Positions 9,998-17,880 of a stretch of DNA of 64,000 bases are shown here, in pieces. Positions within the stretch are counted from its first letter, which is position 1. Each line of letters starts with the position of its first letter. The position numbers and the translations under genes are program-made. This DNA comes from Carboxylicivirga longa (GTDB lineage: Bacteria; Bacteroidota; Bacteroidia; Bacteroidales; Marinilabiliaceae): NCBI RefSeq assembly GCF_050589825.1, contig NZ_JBNGOZ010000013.1, positions 59,409 to 123,408 of the forward strand. Reading direction: 5' to 3'. Below the pieces are notes generated by a model. The model worked only from the letters and a program-made list of their open reading frames with translations. It made no database searches and was not told where the DNA came from.

Positions 9998-10300
9998 TCA
10001 CTTTACAATTGTACACTTACTTACACAATCTACAATGTTACGCAAGCTATTGTGCTTCAGGTAGTAAAAAGTATTTTTACCATGCCTTTCGCTGGCCAGC
10101 ACCCCTTTATCCTTTAAAATACCCAAGTGATGCGAGGTGGTTGACTGCTCAATATCCAACAGCTTATGTATTTCCGTTACCGTTAACTTATTTCCATCTT
10201 CCAAATGACTTAAAATAGCAATGCGCATGGGGTGAGCAATGGCTTTAAGCATACCGGCAGCCCGATCCAACATCTCGGTATCTAAATCTTTTATCTTCAT
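9998..10300 (-). CDS. ArsR-family winged-helix transcriptional regulator
   Basis: 100 residues, a minimal ArsR-fold repressor. The N-terminal helix region reads MLKAIAHPMRIAILSHL, the helix-turn-helix is about residues 41-65 (TEIHKLLDIEQSTTSHHLGIL) and a beta-wing follows (RHGKNTFYYL). The classical ELCVCDL metal site is absent. Two cysteines near the C terminus (VDCVSKC) could form a different site or a thiol switch, which is inference. I chose the ATG at 10300 (MKIKDLDTE) because a TATATTTG -7 box lies 36 bases upstream; the longer frame would run through it. Confidence 0.88.
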   Translation of the reverse strand: MKIKDLDTEMLDRAAGMLKAIAHPMRIAILSHLEDGNKLTVTEIHKLLDIEQSTTSHHLGILKDKGVLASERHGKNTFYYLKHNSLRNIVDCVSKCTIVK

Positions 10301-10335
10301 AACTAAGCAATTGTCTAATAAAATACTTACAAATG

Positions 10336-10343
10336 CAAATATA
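10336..10343 (-). promoter_or_regulatory. -7 promoter element for the ArsR gene
   Basis: TATATTTG on the minus strand fits TAnnTTTG and sets a leader of about 28 bases before the ATG at 10300. No clear TTG at -33. Confidence 0.4.
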
Positions 10344-10411
10344 TAACTATCTTGGTATATTAACATTATTGAAGGGCAAAAATATTTAAATATTTAGATT
10401 ATATCAATATG

Positions 10412-10443
10412 TTGAACTAAATGCTGAATAATCATTAAATTTG
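10412..10443 (+). promoter_or_regulatory. Bacteroidota-type promoter of the polyprenyl synthase gene
   Basis: TTG at 10412-10414, a 21-base spacer and TAAATTTG at 10436-10443 match the Bacteroidota consensus. The expected leader to the ATG at 10493 is about 43 bases. Confidence 0.65.
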
Positions 10444-10492
10444 GCGCCTGTCAGAAATAAACGAAACGCAACACGCACCGAAAAGAAAAAAT

Positions 10493-11467
10493 ATGGCTGA
10501 TACAGCACTCATCAAAGCGCCGATTAAGGAGGAAATGAAAGCGTTTGAACCTTTTTTTAAGGAACAACTTAAATCCAAAATTCCCCTTCTGGATATCATT
10601 ACCAATTATGTGCTGCGTCGCAAGGGCAAACAAATGCGTCCCATGCTGGTGTTTCTGTCAGCTAAATTAAATGGTGAAGTGAGCGAAGCCAGTTATATAT
10701 CCGCCACACTAATAGAGCTGTTACATACGGCTACGCTCATTCATGATGATGTGGTGGACGAAACCTATCAGCGTCGCGGTTTTTTCAGCATCAATGCCCT
10801 GTGGAAATCGAAGGTAGCGGTGCTGGTAGGCGACTTTTTCCTTTCGAAAGGACTGAGCCTTTCCTTGGATACCGGCCAAATTGATGTGCTAAAAGTGGTG
10901 TCCAACGCTGTGAGCGAAATGGCCGAAGGTGAGCTCCTGCAAATTGAGAAATCGAGGAAACTGGATATTACCGAAGAAGTTTACTACGAAATTATTCGTA
11001 AAAAAACAGCTACCCTCATTGCCGCCTGCACCAAGGCCGGTGCCCTATCGGTAGGTACACAAGGCGAGCAGCTGAGCAATATGGCCGAGTTTGGTGAGAA
11101 CCTGGGCGTAGCCTTTCAAATACGTGATGACTTATTTGACTACGAACAAAACGGCTTGATTGGCAAACCTACCGGCAACGACATCAAAGAAAAGAAACTT
11201 ACTTTACCCCTGATTTATGCCTTGAATAAGGCGAACAAAAAAGAGCAAAAACGCATTTTGCGTCTGATTCGCCGTCATCATAAAAACGAGAAGAAAGTAC
11301 AGGAAATAATCGCTTTCGTAAAGGCCAACGGCGGCATTGAATATGCCAATGAACAGATGGAGATATATGCTGAAAAAGCCAAAAATAACCTGGCCAATTA
11401 CGATGACTCAGCAGCTAAGAAAGCCTTACTGACGATGGTTGATTACACTCTAAAAAGAAAAAAATAG
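10493..11467 (+). CDS. ispB: Polyprenyl diphosphate synthase (long-chain, menaquinone side chain)
   Basis: 324-residue trans-isoprenyl diphosphate synthase. The two Asp-rich metal sites are intact: DDVVD at 85-89 and DDLFD at 212-216. FARM-type chain length cannot be read exactly, but homologues of this length make the octa- or nonaprenyl tail of the respiratory quinone, which is menaquinone in Bacteroidota. It is a lone gene, convergent with deoC, and its plus-strand coding sequence runs against the local strand direction. Confidence 0.92.
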   Translation: MADTALIKAPIKEEMKAFEPFFKEQLKSKIPLLDIITNYVLRRKGKQMRPMLVFLSAKLNGEVSEASYISATLIELLHTATLIHDDVVDETYQRRGFFSINALWKSKVAVLVGDFFLSKGLSLSLDTGQIDVLKVVSNAVSEMAEGELLQIEKSRKLDITEEVYYEIIRKKTATLIAACTKAGALSVGTQGEQLSNMAEFGENLGVAFQIRDDLFDYEQNGLIGKPTGNDIKEKKLTLPLIYALNKANKKEQKRILRLIRRHHKNEKKVQEIIAFVKANGGIEYANEQMEIYAEKAKNNLANYDDSAAKKALLTMVDYTLKRKK

Positions 11468-11493
11468 GGGTGCATTACTAATAATACGCCCCT
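11466..11493. terminator. Weak terminator between ispB and deoC
   Basis: AGGGGTG pairs with CGCCCCT (one T-G wobble) across a 14-base loop, followed by T-rich sequence. It overlaps the ispB stop codon and lies between two convergent genes. Confidence 0.45.
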
Positions 11494-11504
11494 CAGTTTG
11501 TTTC

Positions 11505-12392
11505 TTAGAAGTATTTAATCTCCTTGCGATAGCCATTTTCGGCCTCGGCAATGTCCGACAACAGATTATTAGCCAGACGACTGGCCCCAATACGGAACAA
11601 CTTATTATTGAGCCATTCATCACCACATATCGTCTTTACCAATTTGTAATACACCAGCGCCTCTTCGGCATTTGAAATACCACCGGCCGGCTTAAAACCA
11701 ATCTTTTTACCGGTTTCATCGTAGTACTTTTTTATGGCCGACAGCATCACATAAGCGGCTTCAAAAGTGGCAGCGGGCTGTTGCTTACCGGTTGATGTCT
11801 TGATAAAATCAGCACCATTCTCTATGGCAATCATACTTGCCGTCCACACTTCTTCAGGCTTCAAGGTACCCGATTCCAGAATTACCTTCAGGTGAGCATC
11901 TCCCATCACCCCTTTTATACTATTAATCTCCTCTCCCACAAACTCATAGTTACCATCTAAAAGTTCGCCCACTGATATTACAATATCAATCTCATTGGCA
12001 CCAAAATCAATAGCGCGTTGTGTTTCCAGCCTTTTTACATCCAAAAAAGTTTGCGATGAAGGAAAACCGGCTGCCACCACAGCACGTCCAATCTGTGCAT
12101 CTTTAAGGCCTGTTTTAAGCACCGGAGCAAATACCGGATAGACACACATGGCAGCCACCTGCGGCATATCTTTAAAATGCATGGGTAAATCATTTACTTT
12201 TTCCACAAATTCGCGAATACTATCAGCAGAATCCTCTGTATACAGGGATGTTAAATCAATACAACTAAATAATAGTTTCAATACATCAGTATCGCCTTTC
12301 AGGGCATCCACATCACTTTTTGCCTGCCCTATAGCCGCCGCCATGGCAGCTTCAGAAATAGTAAACGGATATTTGTCCATCAGTCCTTCCAT
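11505..12392 (-). CDS. deoC: Deoxyribose-phosphate aldolase
   Basis: 295 residues. Class I aldolase that cleaves 2-deoxyribose-5-phosphate to glyceraldehyde-3-phosphate and acetaldehyde in deoxynucleoside breakdown. The Schiff-base lysine Lys198 (DFIKTSTGK) and the second lysine Lys234 (GFKPAGGIS) are present. The length and the N-terminal extension of about 40 residues match the longer DeoC type. It is the last gene of a dtd-mazG-deoC run (gap to mazG 49 bases). ATG at 12392 or 12380 are both possible starts. Confidence 0.95.
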   Translation of the reverse strand: MEGLMDKYPFTISEAAMAAAIGQAKSDVDALKGDTDVLKLLFSCIDLTSLYTEDSADSIREFVEKVNDLPMHFKDMPQVAAMCVYPVFAPVLKTGLKDAQIGRAVVAAGFPSSQTFLDVKRLETQRAIDFGANEIDIVISVGELLDGNYEFVGEEINSIKGVMGDAHLKVILESGTLKPEEVWTASMIAIENGADFIKTSTGKQQPAATFEAAYVMLSAIKKYYDETGKKIGFKPAGGISNAEEALVYYKLVKTICGDEWLNNKLFRIGASRLANNLLSDIAEAENGYRKEIKYF

Positions 12393-12441
12393 AATCCTAA
12401 AGTTAATGCCGCCAACACCAGGATGCCGGCCTGTTTAATTA

Positions 12442-12768
12442 TTATTTTAATTTCTTATTATTCAGATGACGGGAAGCATCACGATCGGTTTTTTTAGCCA
12501 TGTTTTTAGCAAAAGCAGCCTCCAGATCAACTCCCGTTTGATTAGCCATACACACAAGTACCCAAAGCACATCGGCCATCTCATCGGCCAAATCATGATG
12601 TAAATCGCTTTCCTTTGAAGATTGATCGCCGTATTTACGGGCTACCACACGGGCCAACTCACCCACTTCCTCAGTAAGAATAGCCATATTAGTTAGCTCG
12701 CTGAAATAGCGCACCCCATAGGTCTTAATCCATCGATCTACTTCCTTCTGCACTTCCGATAACTCCAT
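12442..12768 (-). CDS. MazG-like nucleotide pyrophosphohydrolase
   Basis: 108 residues, all-alpha NTP pyrophosphohydrolase that hydrolyses (possibly damaged) nucleoside triphosphates. The metal-binding pattern is EEVGE at 33-37 and E63/D66 in ADEMADVLW. This is a single-domain form of the dCTPase/MazG group; the preferred nucleotide cannot be told. Its start codon shares one base with the dtd stop, so the two are translationally coupled. Confidence 0.88.
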   Translation of the reverse strand: MELSEVQKEVDRWIKTYGVRYFSELTNMAILTEEVGELARVVARKYGDQSSKESDLHHDLADEMADVLWVLVCMANQTGVDLEAAFAKNMAKKTDRDASRHLNNKKLK

Positions 12769-13220
12769 TATTCTCTTCTTTTAGAATCAATTATTATAGT
12801 AACAGGACCATCGTTAACAAGACTCACCTGCATATTGGCACCAAATTCACCTGTAGCCACCTCCAGGCCGCTTGCCTCACGCAGCATTCGTACAAAATCT
12901 TTGTACAGAGGAATGGCCACATCAGGCCCTGCTGCATCTACATATGAGGGTCTGTTTCCCTTTTTAGTACGTGCATGCAGGGTAAACTGACTAATGACTA
13001 AAAAAGCACCCTGAATGTCCTGAACAGACCGGTTCATCATACCTTTCTCATCATCGAAGATTCGAAGTCCGGTAAGCTTTTTCACCAGCCACTCAATGTC
13101 TGTCGCATCATCATCCTGTTCAATCCCCAATAGGATCATTAAACCCTCGGAAATAGCTGACTTAAGCTTCCCATCTACACTAACAGAGGCATTTTTAACC
13201 CTTTGTATTACCAAACGCAT
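12768..13220 (-). CDS. dtd: D-aminoacyl-tRNA deacylase
   Basis: 150 residues. It removes D-amino acids (and glycine from tRNA-Ala) from mischarged tRNA. The SQFTL motif (77-81) and the cross-subunit Gly-cisPro motif in NDGPVT (Gly138-Pro139) are both intact. First gene of the dtd-mazG-deoC unit, transcribed divergently from lplA across a 143-base gap that contains a 12-bp palindrome. Confidence 0.96.
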   Translation of the reverse strand: MRLVIQRVKNASVSVDGKLKSAISEGLMILLGIEQDDDATDIEWLVKKLTGLRIFDDEKGMMNRSVQDIQGAFLVISQFTLHARTKKGNRPSYVDAAGPDVAIPLYKDFVRMLREASGLEVATGEFGANMQVSLVNDGPVTIIIDSKRRE

Positions 13221-13287
13221 AACTTAAATTTTAAAAACGAAAATACAACTTATCTTTAAAATGTAAAGAATGTAATAATAAATAACC

Positions 13288-13299
13288 GACCAATTGGTC
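13288..13299. promoter_or_regulatory. Perfect 12-bp palindrome, possible operator
   Basis: GACCAATTGGTC in the divergent dtd-lplA intergenic region. Size and symmetry fit a dimeric repressor site, but no cognate regulator is adjacent. Confidence 0.35.
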
Positions 13300-13363
13300 T
13301 ATTGGAAACAAAATAAGCCCTTAGGGGTTATTTGGAGAACGAACAATCATATAACTTACTTCG

Positions 13364-14350
13364 ATGAAAGGACTTTTGAGTAAACATACAAACCCCGCCT
13401 ATAACCTGGCCACCGAAGAATACCTGCTTCGTCATACCCAGGAGGATGTATTCTTTTTATACACCAATGAACCTTCTATCATTGTGGGCAAACACCAAAA
13501 TACCCTGGGTGAAATCAACTACGACTTTATACAAAGGAAAAACCTCCCGGTTTATCGTCGTTTATCCGGTGGGGGCACCGTTTATCACGATCCCTACAAC
13601 CTTAATTTTTGCTTTATTAAAACTGGCGAAAAAGGTCAACTGGTAAACTTCGCCCGGTACTCTGAACCTATTCTGATGGCCCTGCGTGAATTGGGCATAG
13701 AGGCCACCTTCGGAAAACGCCACGACATCCAAATTGACGGAAAGAAAATATCGGGCAACGCCTCCCATGTATATAAAAACCGTGTGATGCACCACGGAAC
13801 CCTCCTCTTTAAGGCCGATCTGAACACCTTAAACGAGGCATTAAAAACAAACCCACTAAGCATTAAAGATAAGGCCGTTAAGTCGGTAAGAAGTGAAGTA
13901 ACCAACATCTATGATCACCTGCAAAGCAAAATAGATTATCCCTCCTTTACGCAATACATCTTTAATTATTTACTAGCCTACTATAAAACCAGCAGTAAAC
14001 TTGAATTAAACAAGGATGCAGAAGCACAAATTAAGGCCTATACAGAAACTAAATACACCACTTGGGAATGGAACTATGGCTACAGTCCCAACTTTAGCTT
14101 AAACAGGACTTATCGCCTTACAAATAATGCACGCATCAAAGCATTTCTGCAGGTGGAAAAGGGACGCATCACCGATTGCAATCTCCTTTCTTCAGACAAA
14201 AATCTAAATTTCCTGCTCGAAAATATTTCTCACAAAATGTTAGGAATTCAACACAGCTCCTATTTAATTAAAGATATAATATCGCAAATACAATACAGCC
14301 AATTAAGCCAAGAAGATCTTCAACGAATTGAACGCGGCTTTTTCTCCTAA
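13364..14350 (+). CDS. lplA: Lipoate-protein ligase A
   Basis: 328 residues. It activates free lipoate with ATP and attaches it to E2 and GcvH lipoyl domains. The BPL/LplA catalytic domain carries RRLSGGGTVYHD (65-76) and the lysine of GKKISG (127-128), followed by a C-terminal accessory domain. The window also has lipA and lipB (45-46.5 kb), so this cell can both salvage and make lipoate. It is transcribed against its neighbours, and its sense strand is strikingly C-rich: in bases 13381-13440 I count 22 C and 7 G. Confidence 0.93.
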   Translation: MKGLLSKHTNPAYNLATEEYLLRHTQEDVFFLYTNEPSIIVGKHQNTLGEINYDFIQRKNLPVYRRLSGGGTVYHDPYNLNFCFIKTGEKGQLVNFARYSEPILMALRELGIEATFGKRHDIQIDGKKISGNASHVYKNRVMHHGTLLFKADLNTLNEALKTNPLSIKDKAVKSVRSEVTNIYDHLQSKIDYPSFTQYIFNYLLAYYKTSSKLELNKDAEAQIKAYTETKYTTWEWNYGYSPNFSLNRTYRLTNNARIKAFLQVEKGRITDCNLLSSDKNLNFLLENISHKMLGIQHSSYLIKDIISQIQYSQLSQEDLQRIERGFFS

Positions 14351-14405
14351 AAGAGCAACATCTACAAAATTAACAAAACTCCACAAATCATTGATTAAGT
14401 GACAA

Positions 14406-16229
14406 CTACACATTGTTACCTTCATTAAAATACGAATAGACTCGCCTAGCCTTATCCACTCCTACGGCATCTTTTAAATCCGCTAGTGTAGCGCCTTTAA
14501 TTTTGTTAAATGACTTAAAATGTTTGAACAATTGCTCAATCGTCTTGTCGCCTACACCAGGAATTTCATTAAGCGCTGAATTGATAAAATTTATCGATCG
14601 TTTCTGCCGGTGGAAAGTAATACCAAAGCGATGCGCTTCGTTACGCAAATGCTGAATAACTTTTAGCGTCTCTGAATTTTTGTCAAGATATAAAGGAATG
14701 GGATCTCCGGGATAAAAGATTTCTTCCAGCCGCTTCGCAATACCTATCACAGCGATCTTCTCGTGCAAGTCCAGTTCCCGTAATATTCTCACTGCCGATC
14801 CCAACTGTCCCTTTCCACCATCAATAACCACCAGCTGGGGCAAGTCAGCTCCCTCATCTTTTAAGCGTTTATAACGTCTATACACCACCTCCTCCATAGA
14901 GGCAAAATCATTGGGCCCCTCCACAGTCTTAATATTAAAATGGCGATAATCTTTTTTGTAAGGCTTTCCGTTACGAAAAACCACACACGCAGCCACAGGA
15001 TTCGTACCCTGTATATTGGAATTATCAAAGCATTCAATATGTCGCGGTAAGTTTTTAAGTCGCAAATCGGCCTGCATTACTTTTAGTAATCGCTCTTCTC
15101 GTGGCTCCTTTTTGTGCAATGACTGCTGCTTTAACTTATCCAATCGGTAGTATTTTACATTCCGCTCGGATAGCTCCATCAGCATTTTCTTATCCCCAAT
15201 CTTCGGAATAAGTAACTTTGTACGCTCTAATTCAATATCCAATTGCAGCGGAACCAAGACCTCACGAGCCAAAAATTGCAGCCTATTTTGCATTTCTGAG
15301 AGCGCCAAAAGAAGAATTTCTTCGTCTGATTCAGCTAATTTCTTTCGAAATTCCATGGTGTGAGACTGAATAACTGCCCCATTAATTACCCTCAAGAAGT
15401 TAACGAAAGCGGCTTTTTCGTCTGAAATAATGCTAAAAACATCCACATTGGTGATTTTTGGATTAACCACAGTGGACTTACTTTGGTAACCTTTCAGTAT
15501 ATTTATCTTATTTTTCACCTCTTCCGCACGCTCAAACTCCAAGGAATCGGCGTAATTCATCATCACTTGGTGCATATATTTAAGAACCGATGTGATATTT
15601 CCATTCAAAATATCCTTTATCGAAGCTATATTTTCCAGGTATTTTTCCTCATCAAAGCGGCCCACACACGGAGCTTTACACTTACCAATATGAAATTCCA
15701 GACACTCTCGAAACTTACCAGCCCTAATATTTTCATGGATTAAAGCGTGCTTACAGGTACGCAAAGGATAGATCTGACGAAACAATTCTATTAGGGTACG
15801 CACCATCCCCACCGAGGTATACGGACCATAATAGGTACTTCCATCGCGTACCAATCGGCGCGTTTGAAACACACGCGGATAGGGTTCATTCTTAATAACG
15901 ATATAAGGAAAAGACTTATCATCTTTAAGCAAAATATTATATCGAGGCTGATACTTCTTGATCAGATTATTCTCAAGAAGCAAGGCATCTTCTTCCGTAT
16001 CCACAACAAGATGCTTAATATCGGCGATCTTTCGCACCAATATACGCGTCTTACCATCCTCGTGCTGCTTATTAAAATACGACCCTACCCGCTTTTTTAA
16101 ATTTTTAGCCTTACCAATATAGATGATACGACCTTCATCATTAAAGTACTGATATACACCGGGCATATCCGGCATTGCCTGTACTAATAGTTTGATTCTT
16201 TCCTGACGATCATCAAGTAAATTATTCAT
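14406..16229 (-). CDS. uvrC: Excinuclease ABC subunit C
   Basis: 607 residues from the ATG at 16229. Dual-incision nuclease of nucleotide excision repair. The domains in order are a GIY-YIG nuclease (about 15-95, MPGVYQYF and IIYIGKAKNLKKRV), a UVR motif binding UvrB (SLEFERAEEVKNKI, about 230), an RNase H-like nuclease domain, and a C-terminal tandem helix-hairpin-helix (EIPGVGDKTIEQL). An in-frame start 57 bases upstream would add residues unlike the family. Its start overlaps the adenine deaminase stop by eight bases, which suggests translational coupling. Confidence 0.96.
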   Translation of the reverse strand: MNNLLDDRQERIKLLVQAMPDMPGVYQYFNDEGRIIYIGKAKNLKKRVGSYFNKQHEDGKTRILVRKIADIKHLVVDTEEDALLLENNLIKKYQPRYNILLKDDKSFPYIVIKNEPYPRVFQTRRLVRDGSTYYGPYTSVGMVRTLIELFRQIYPLRTCKHALIHENIRAGKFRECLEFHIGKCKAPCVGRFDEEKYLENIASIKDILNGNITSVLKYMHQVMMNYADSLEFERAEEVKNKINILKGYQSKSTVVNPKITNVDVFSIISDEKAAFVNFLRVINGAVIQSHTMEFRKKLAESDEEILLLALSEMQNRLQFLAREVLVPLQLDIELERTKLLIPKIGDKKMLMELSERNVKYYRLDKLKQQSLHKKEPREERLLKVMQADLRLKNLPRHIECFDNSNIQGTNPVAACVVFRNGKPYKKDYRHFNIKTVEGPNDFASMEEVVYRRYKRLKDEGADLPQLVVIDGGKGQLGSAVRILRELDLHEKIAVIGIAKRLEEIFYPGDPIPLYLDKNSETLKVIQHLRNEAHRFGITFHRQKRSINFINSALNEIPGVGDKTIEQLFKHFKSFNKIKGATLADLKDAVGVDKARRVYSYFNEGNNV

Positions 16230-17880
16230 CAATAAATAAGCTTGTAAACTTAAAAGTTGAGACATCAAACAGCCCTTGGTCACCAATCTTAAGAGTAGGA
16301 ATAACCAATAAGGACATAAAAGCCATGGTCATAAATGGAGCTTTGAGCGTACATCCCATCTCCCTCACAAAAGCATTCAATTCCTTATATCGCTCAGCCA
16401 CAAGGTTACCATCACTAGCCGACATCAGTCCGGCTATAGGCAATTCCAGCAACATCTCGTCTTGTTGGTTGGCTGCTGCAATCCCTCCCTGCGCATTTAT
16501 AACTGCCGCAATAACCCTTAATAAAGAGTCATCATCAACACCTATGGCTACAATATTATGACTATCGTGAGCAACAGAACCGGCGAAAGCGCCCTTTTTC
16601 AGTCCAAAATTCTTAATAAAACCAACAACTGGAGCAGCTTTTTTATAGCGATTAAGCACAATAATCTTGGCAATATCCTGTTCTGGATCAGCCAAAATCA
16701 CCTCTCCCATTCGAATTTTAGGCTTCCAAATTTCAGCATCTGTTAATAAATCACCATCCTCTGCTACCAAAATTTGCACCTGAGGATTATCTTTTGGGGC
16801 TATAATTTGCAGATCCTGAGCTAGAGGAAGCGTACAATTAAAGTTATTGATCGGCTCTACTGCCGGTAAGTTAAAGTTAGCTTCACCATGTTCTGCCACT
16901 TTTTTACCATCAATATAAGTAGACAATACTCTAAAATCCTCAAGGGTATCTACCACAATAAAATCAGCAGGATCACCTTCCTGCAATAAGCCCACCGGCA
17001 AATTATAGTGGGCAACCGGATTGAGCACAGCCGCTTGATATAAATCAAATATGGAATAACCTTTAGATAAACCCAAACGAATCAGCCGGTCGATATGACC
17101 TTGATCCAATATAAGATCAGGATGACTATCATCAGTACACAGCATAGTATCGTAAGGTTGCGACTGAATCAGAGGATGCAAGGCCTCGAAATTACGTGCG
17201 GCACTCCCCTCTCTAATTTGAGTTTTAATACCCAATGCAATTTTTTCCTGAGCCTCTTCAAGAGTAGCAGACTCGTGATCGGTAGTAATTCCTGCCTGGG
17301 CATAACTTTTTAAATCATCTCCTAACAATCCAGGAGCATGTCCGTCGATGGGAACCCTAAACTGTTTGGCCAAATCTAACTTTGCCTTCACCACAGAATC
17401 GCCATGAACCACCCCGGGAAAATTCATCATCTCTGCTAAAAAACAGGCACCTCCCTTCAATAAGTACTCCACATCCGCCGGCTCAATCCTCCCTCCTGAA
17501 GTTTCAAAATCCGTGGCCGGCACGCAAGAAGGTACTCCAAAGAAACATTTAAGTGGAACCTTTTCAGCATCGCGCATCATATACTCCACACCTCCTACCC
17601 CATTCACATTGGCAATCTCATGGGGATCTGACACAATAGCTACCGTTCCACGTGGAACAACCAAGGCAGCAAAACGTGACGGAATTAACATGCTACTTTC
17701 GATATGCACGTGACTATCCACGAGACCAGGCAAAATAAAATTTTTGTACTCCTTTGAAGTTCGAATAATTTTCACAATTCGTCCCTCTTCGATATGTACA
17801 GCAGCCGGATAAATATCCCTTTGGTGTACATCTACAATATTTCCTTCAATAATCATTTCAATTTGTTTCACGTGGAACAT
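16222..17880 (-). CDS. ade: Adenine deaminase
   Basis: 552-residue amidohydrolase converting adenine to hypoxanthine for purine salvage. Metal-site motifs are SHVHIESSM near residue 57, GHAPGL, TDHESATLEEA and CTDDSHPD, in AdeC order. Its first six codons (MFHVKQ) are themselves a parS site, and the VPRGT codons contain a second near-match. It starts in a one-base overlap (TAATG) with the mnmG stop. The MFHVKQ residues precede the normal family start, so initiation might also occur at the Met of EMIIEGN; the parS sequence lies within or just before the real N terminus. Confidence 0.95.
   Translation of the reverse strand: MFHVKQIEMIIEGNIVDVHQRDIYPAAVHIEEGRIVKIIRTSKEYKNFILPGLVDSHVHIESSMLIPSRFAALVVPRGTVAIVSDPHEIANVNGVGGVEYMMRDAEKVPLKCFFGVPSCVPATDFETSGGRIEPADVEYLLKGGACFLAEMMNFPGVVHGDSVVKAKLDLAKQFRVPIDGHAPGLLGDDLKSYAQAGITTDHESATLEEAQEKIALGIKTQIREGSAARNFEALHPLIQSQPYDTMLCTDDSHPDLILDQGHIDRLIRLGLSKGYSIFDLYQAAVLNPVAHYNLPVGLLQEGDPADFIVVDTLEDFRVLSTYIDGKKVAEHGEANFNLPAVEPINNFNCTLPLAQDLQIIAPKDNPQVQILVAEDGDLLTDAEIWKPKIRMGEVILADPEQDIAKIIVLNRYKKAAPVVGFIKNFGLKKGAFAGSVAHDSHNIVAIGVDDDSLLRVIAAVINAQGGIAAANQQDEMLLELPIAGLMSASDGNLVAERYKELNAFVREMGCTLKAPFMTMAFMSLLVIPTLKIGDQGLFDVSTFKFTSLFIDE
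17644..17659. promoter_or_regulatory. parS-like ParB-binding site, one mismatch
   Basis: CGTTCCACGTGGAACA on plus matches 15 of 16 positions of TGTTNCACGTGNAACA. It lies inside ade (codons for VPRGT), so it could be a coincidence of coding constraint, but it is only 205 bases from a perfect site. Confidence 0.5.
17864..17879. promoter_or_regulatory. parS centromere site (ParB-binding)
   Basis: On the minus strand TGTTCCACGTGAAACA, identical to the well-known chromosomal parS consensus. It overlaps the ade start codon region. ParB would load here to organise and segregate the chromosome origin. Confidence 0.85.
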
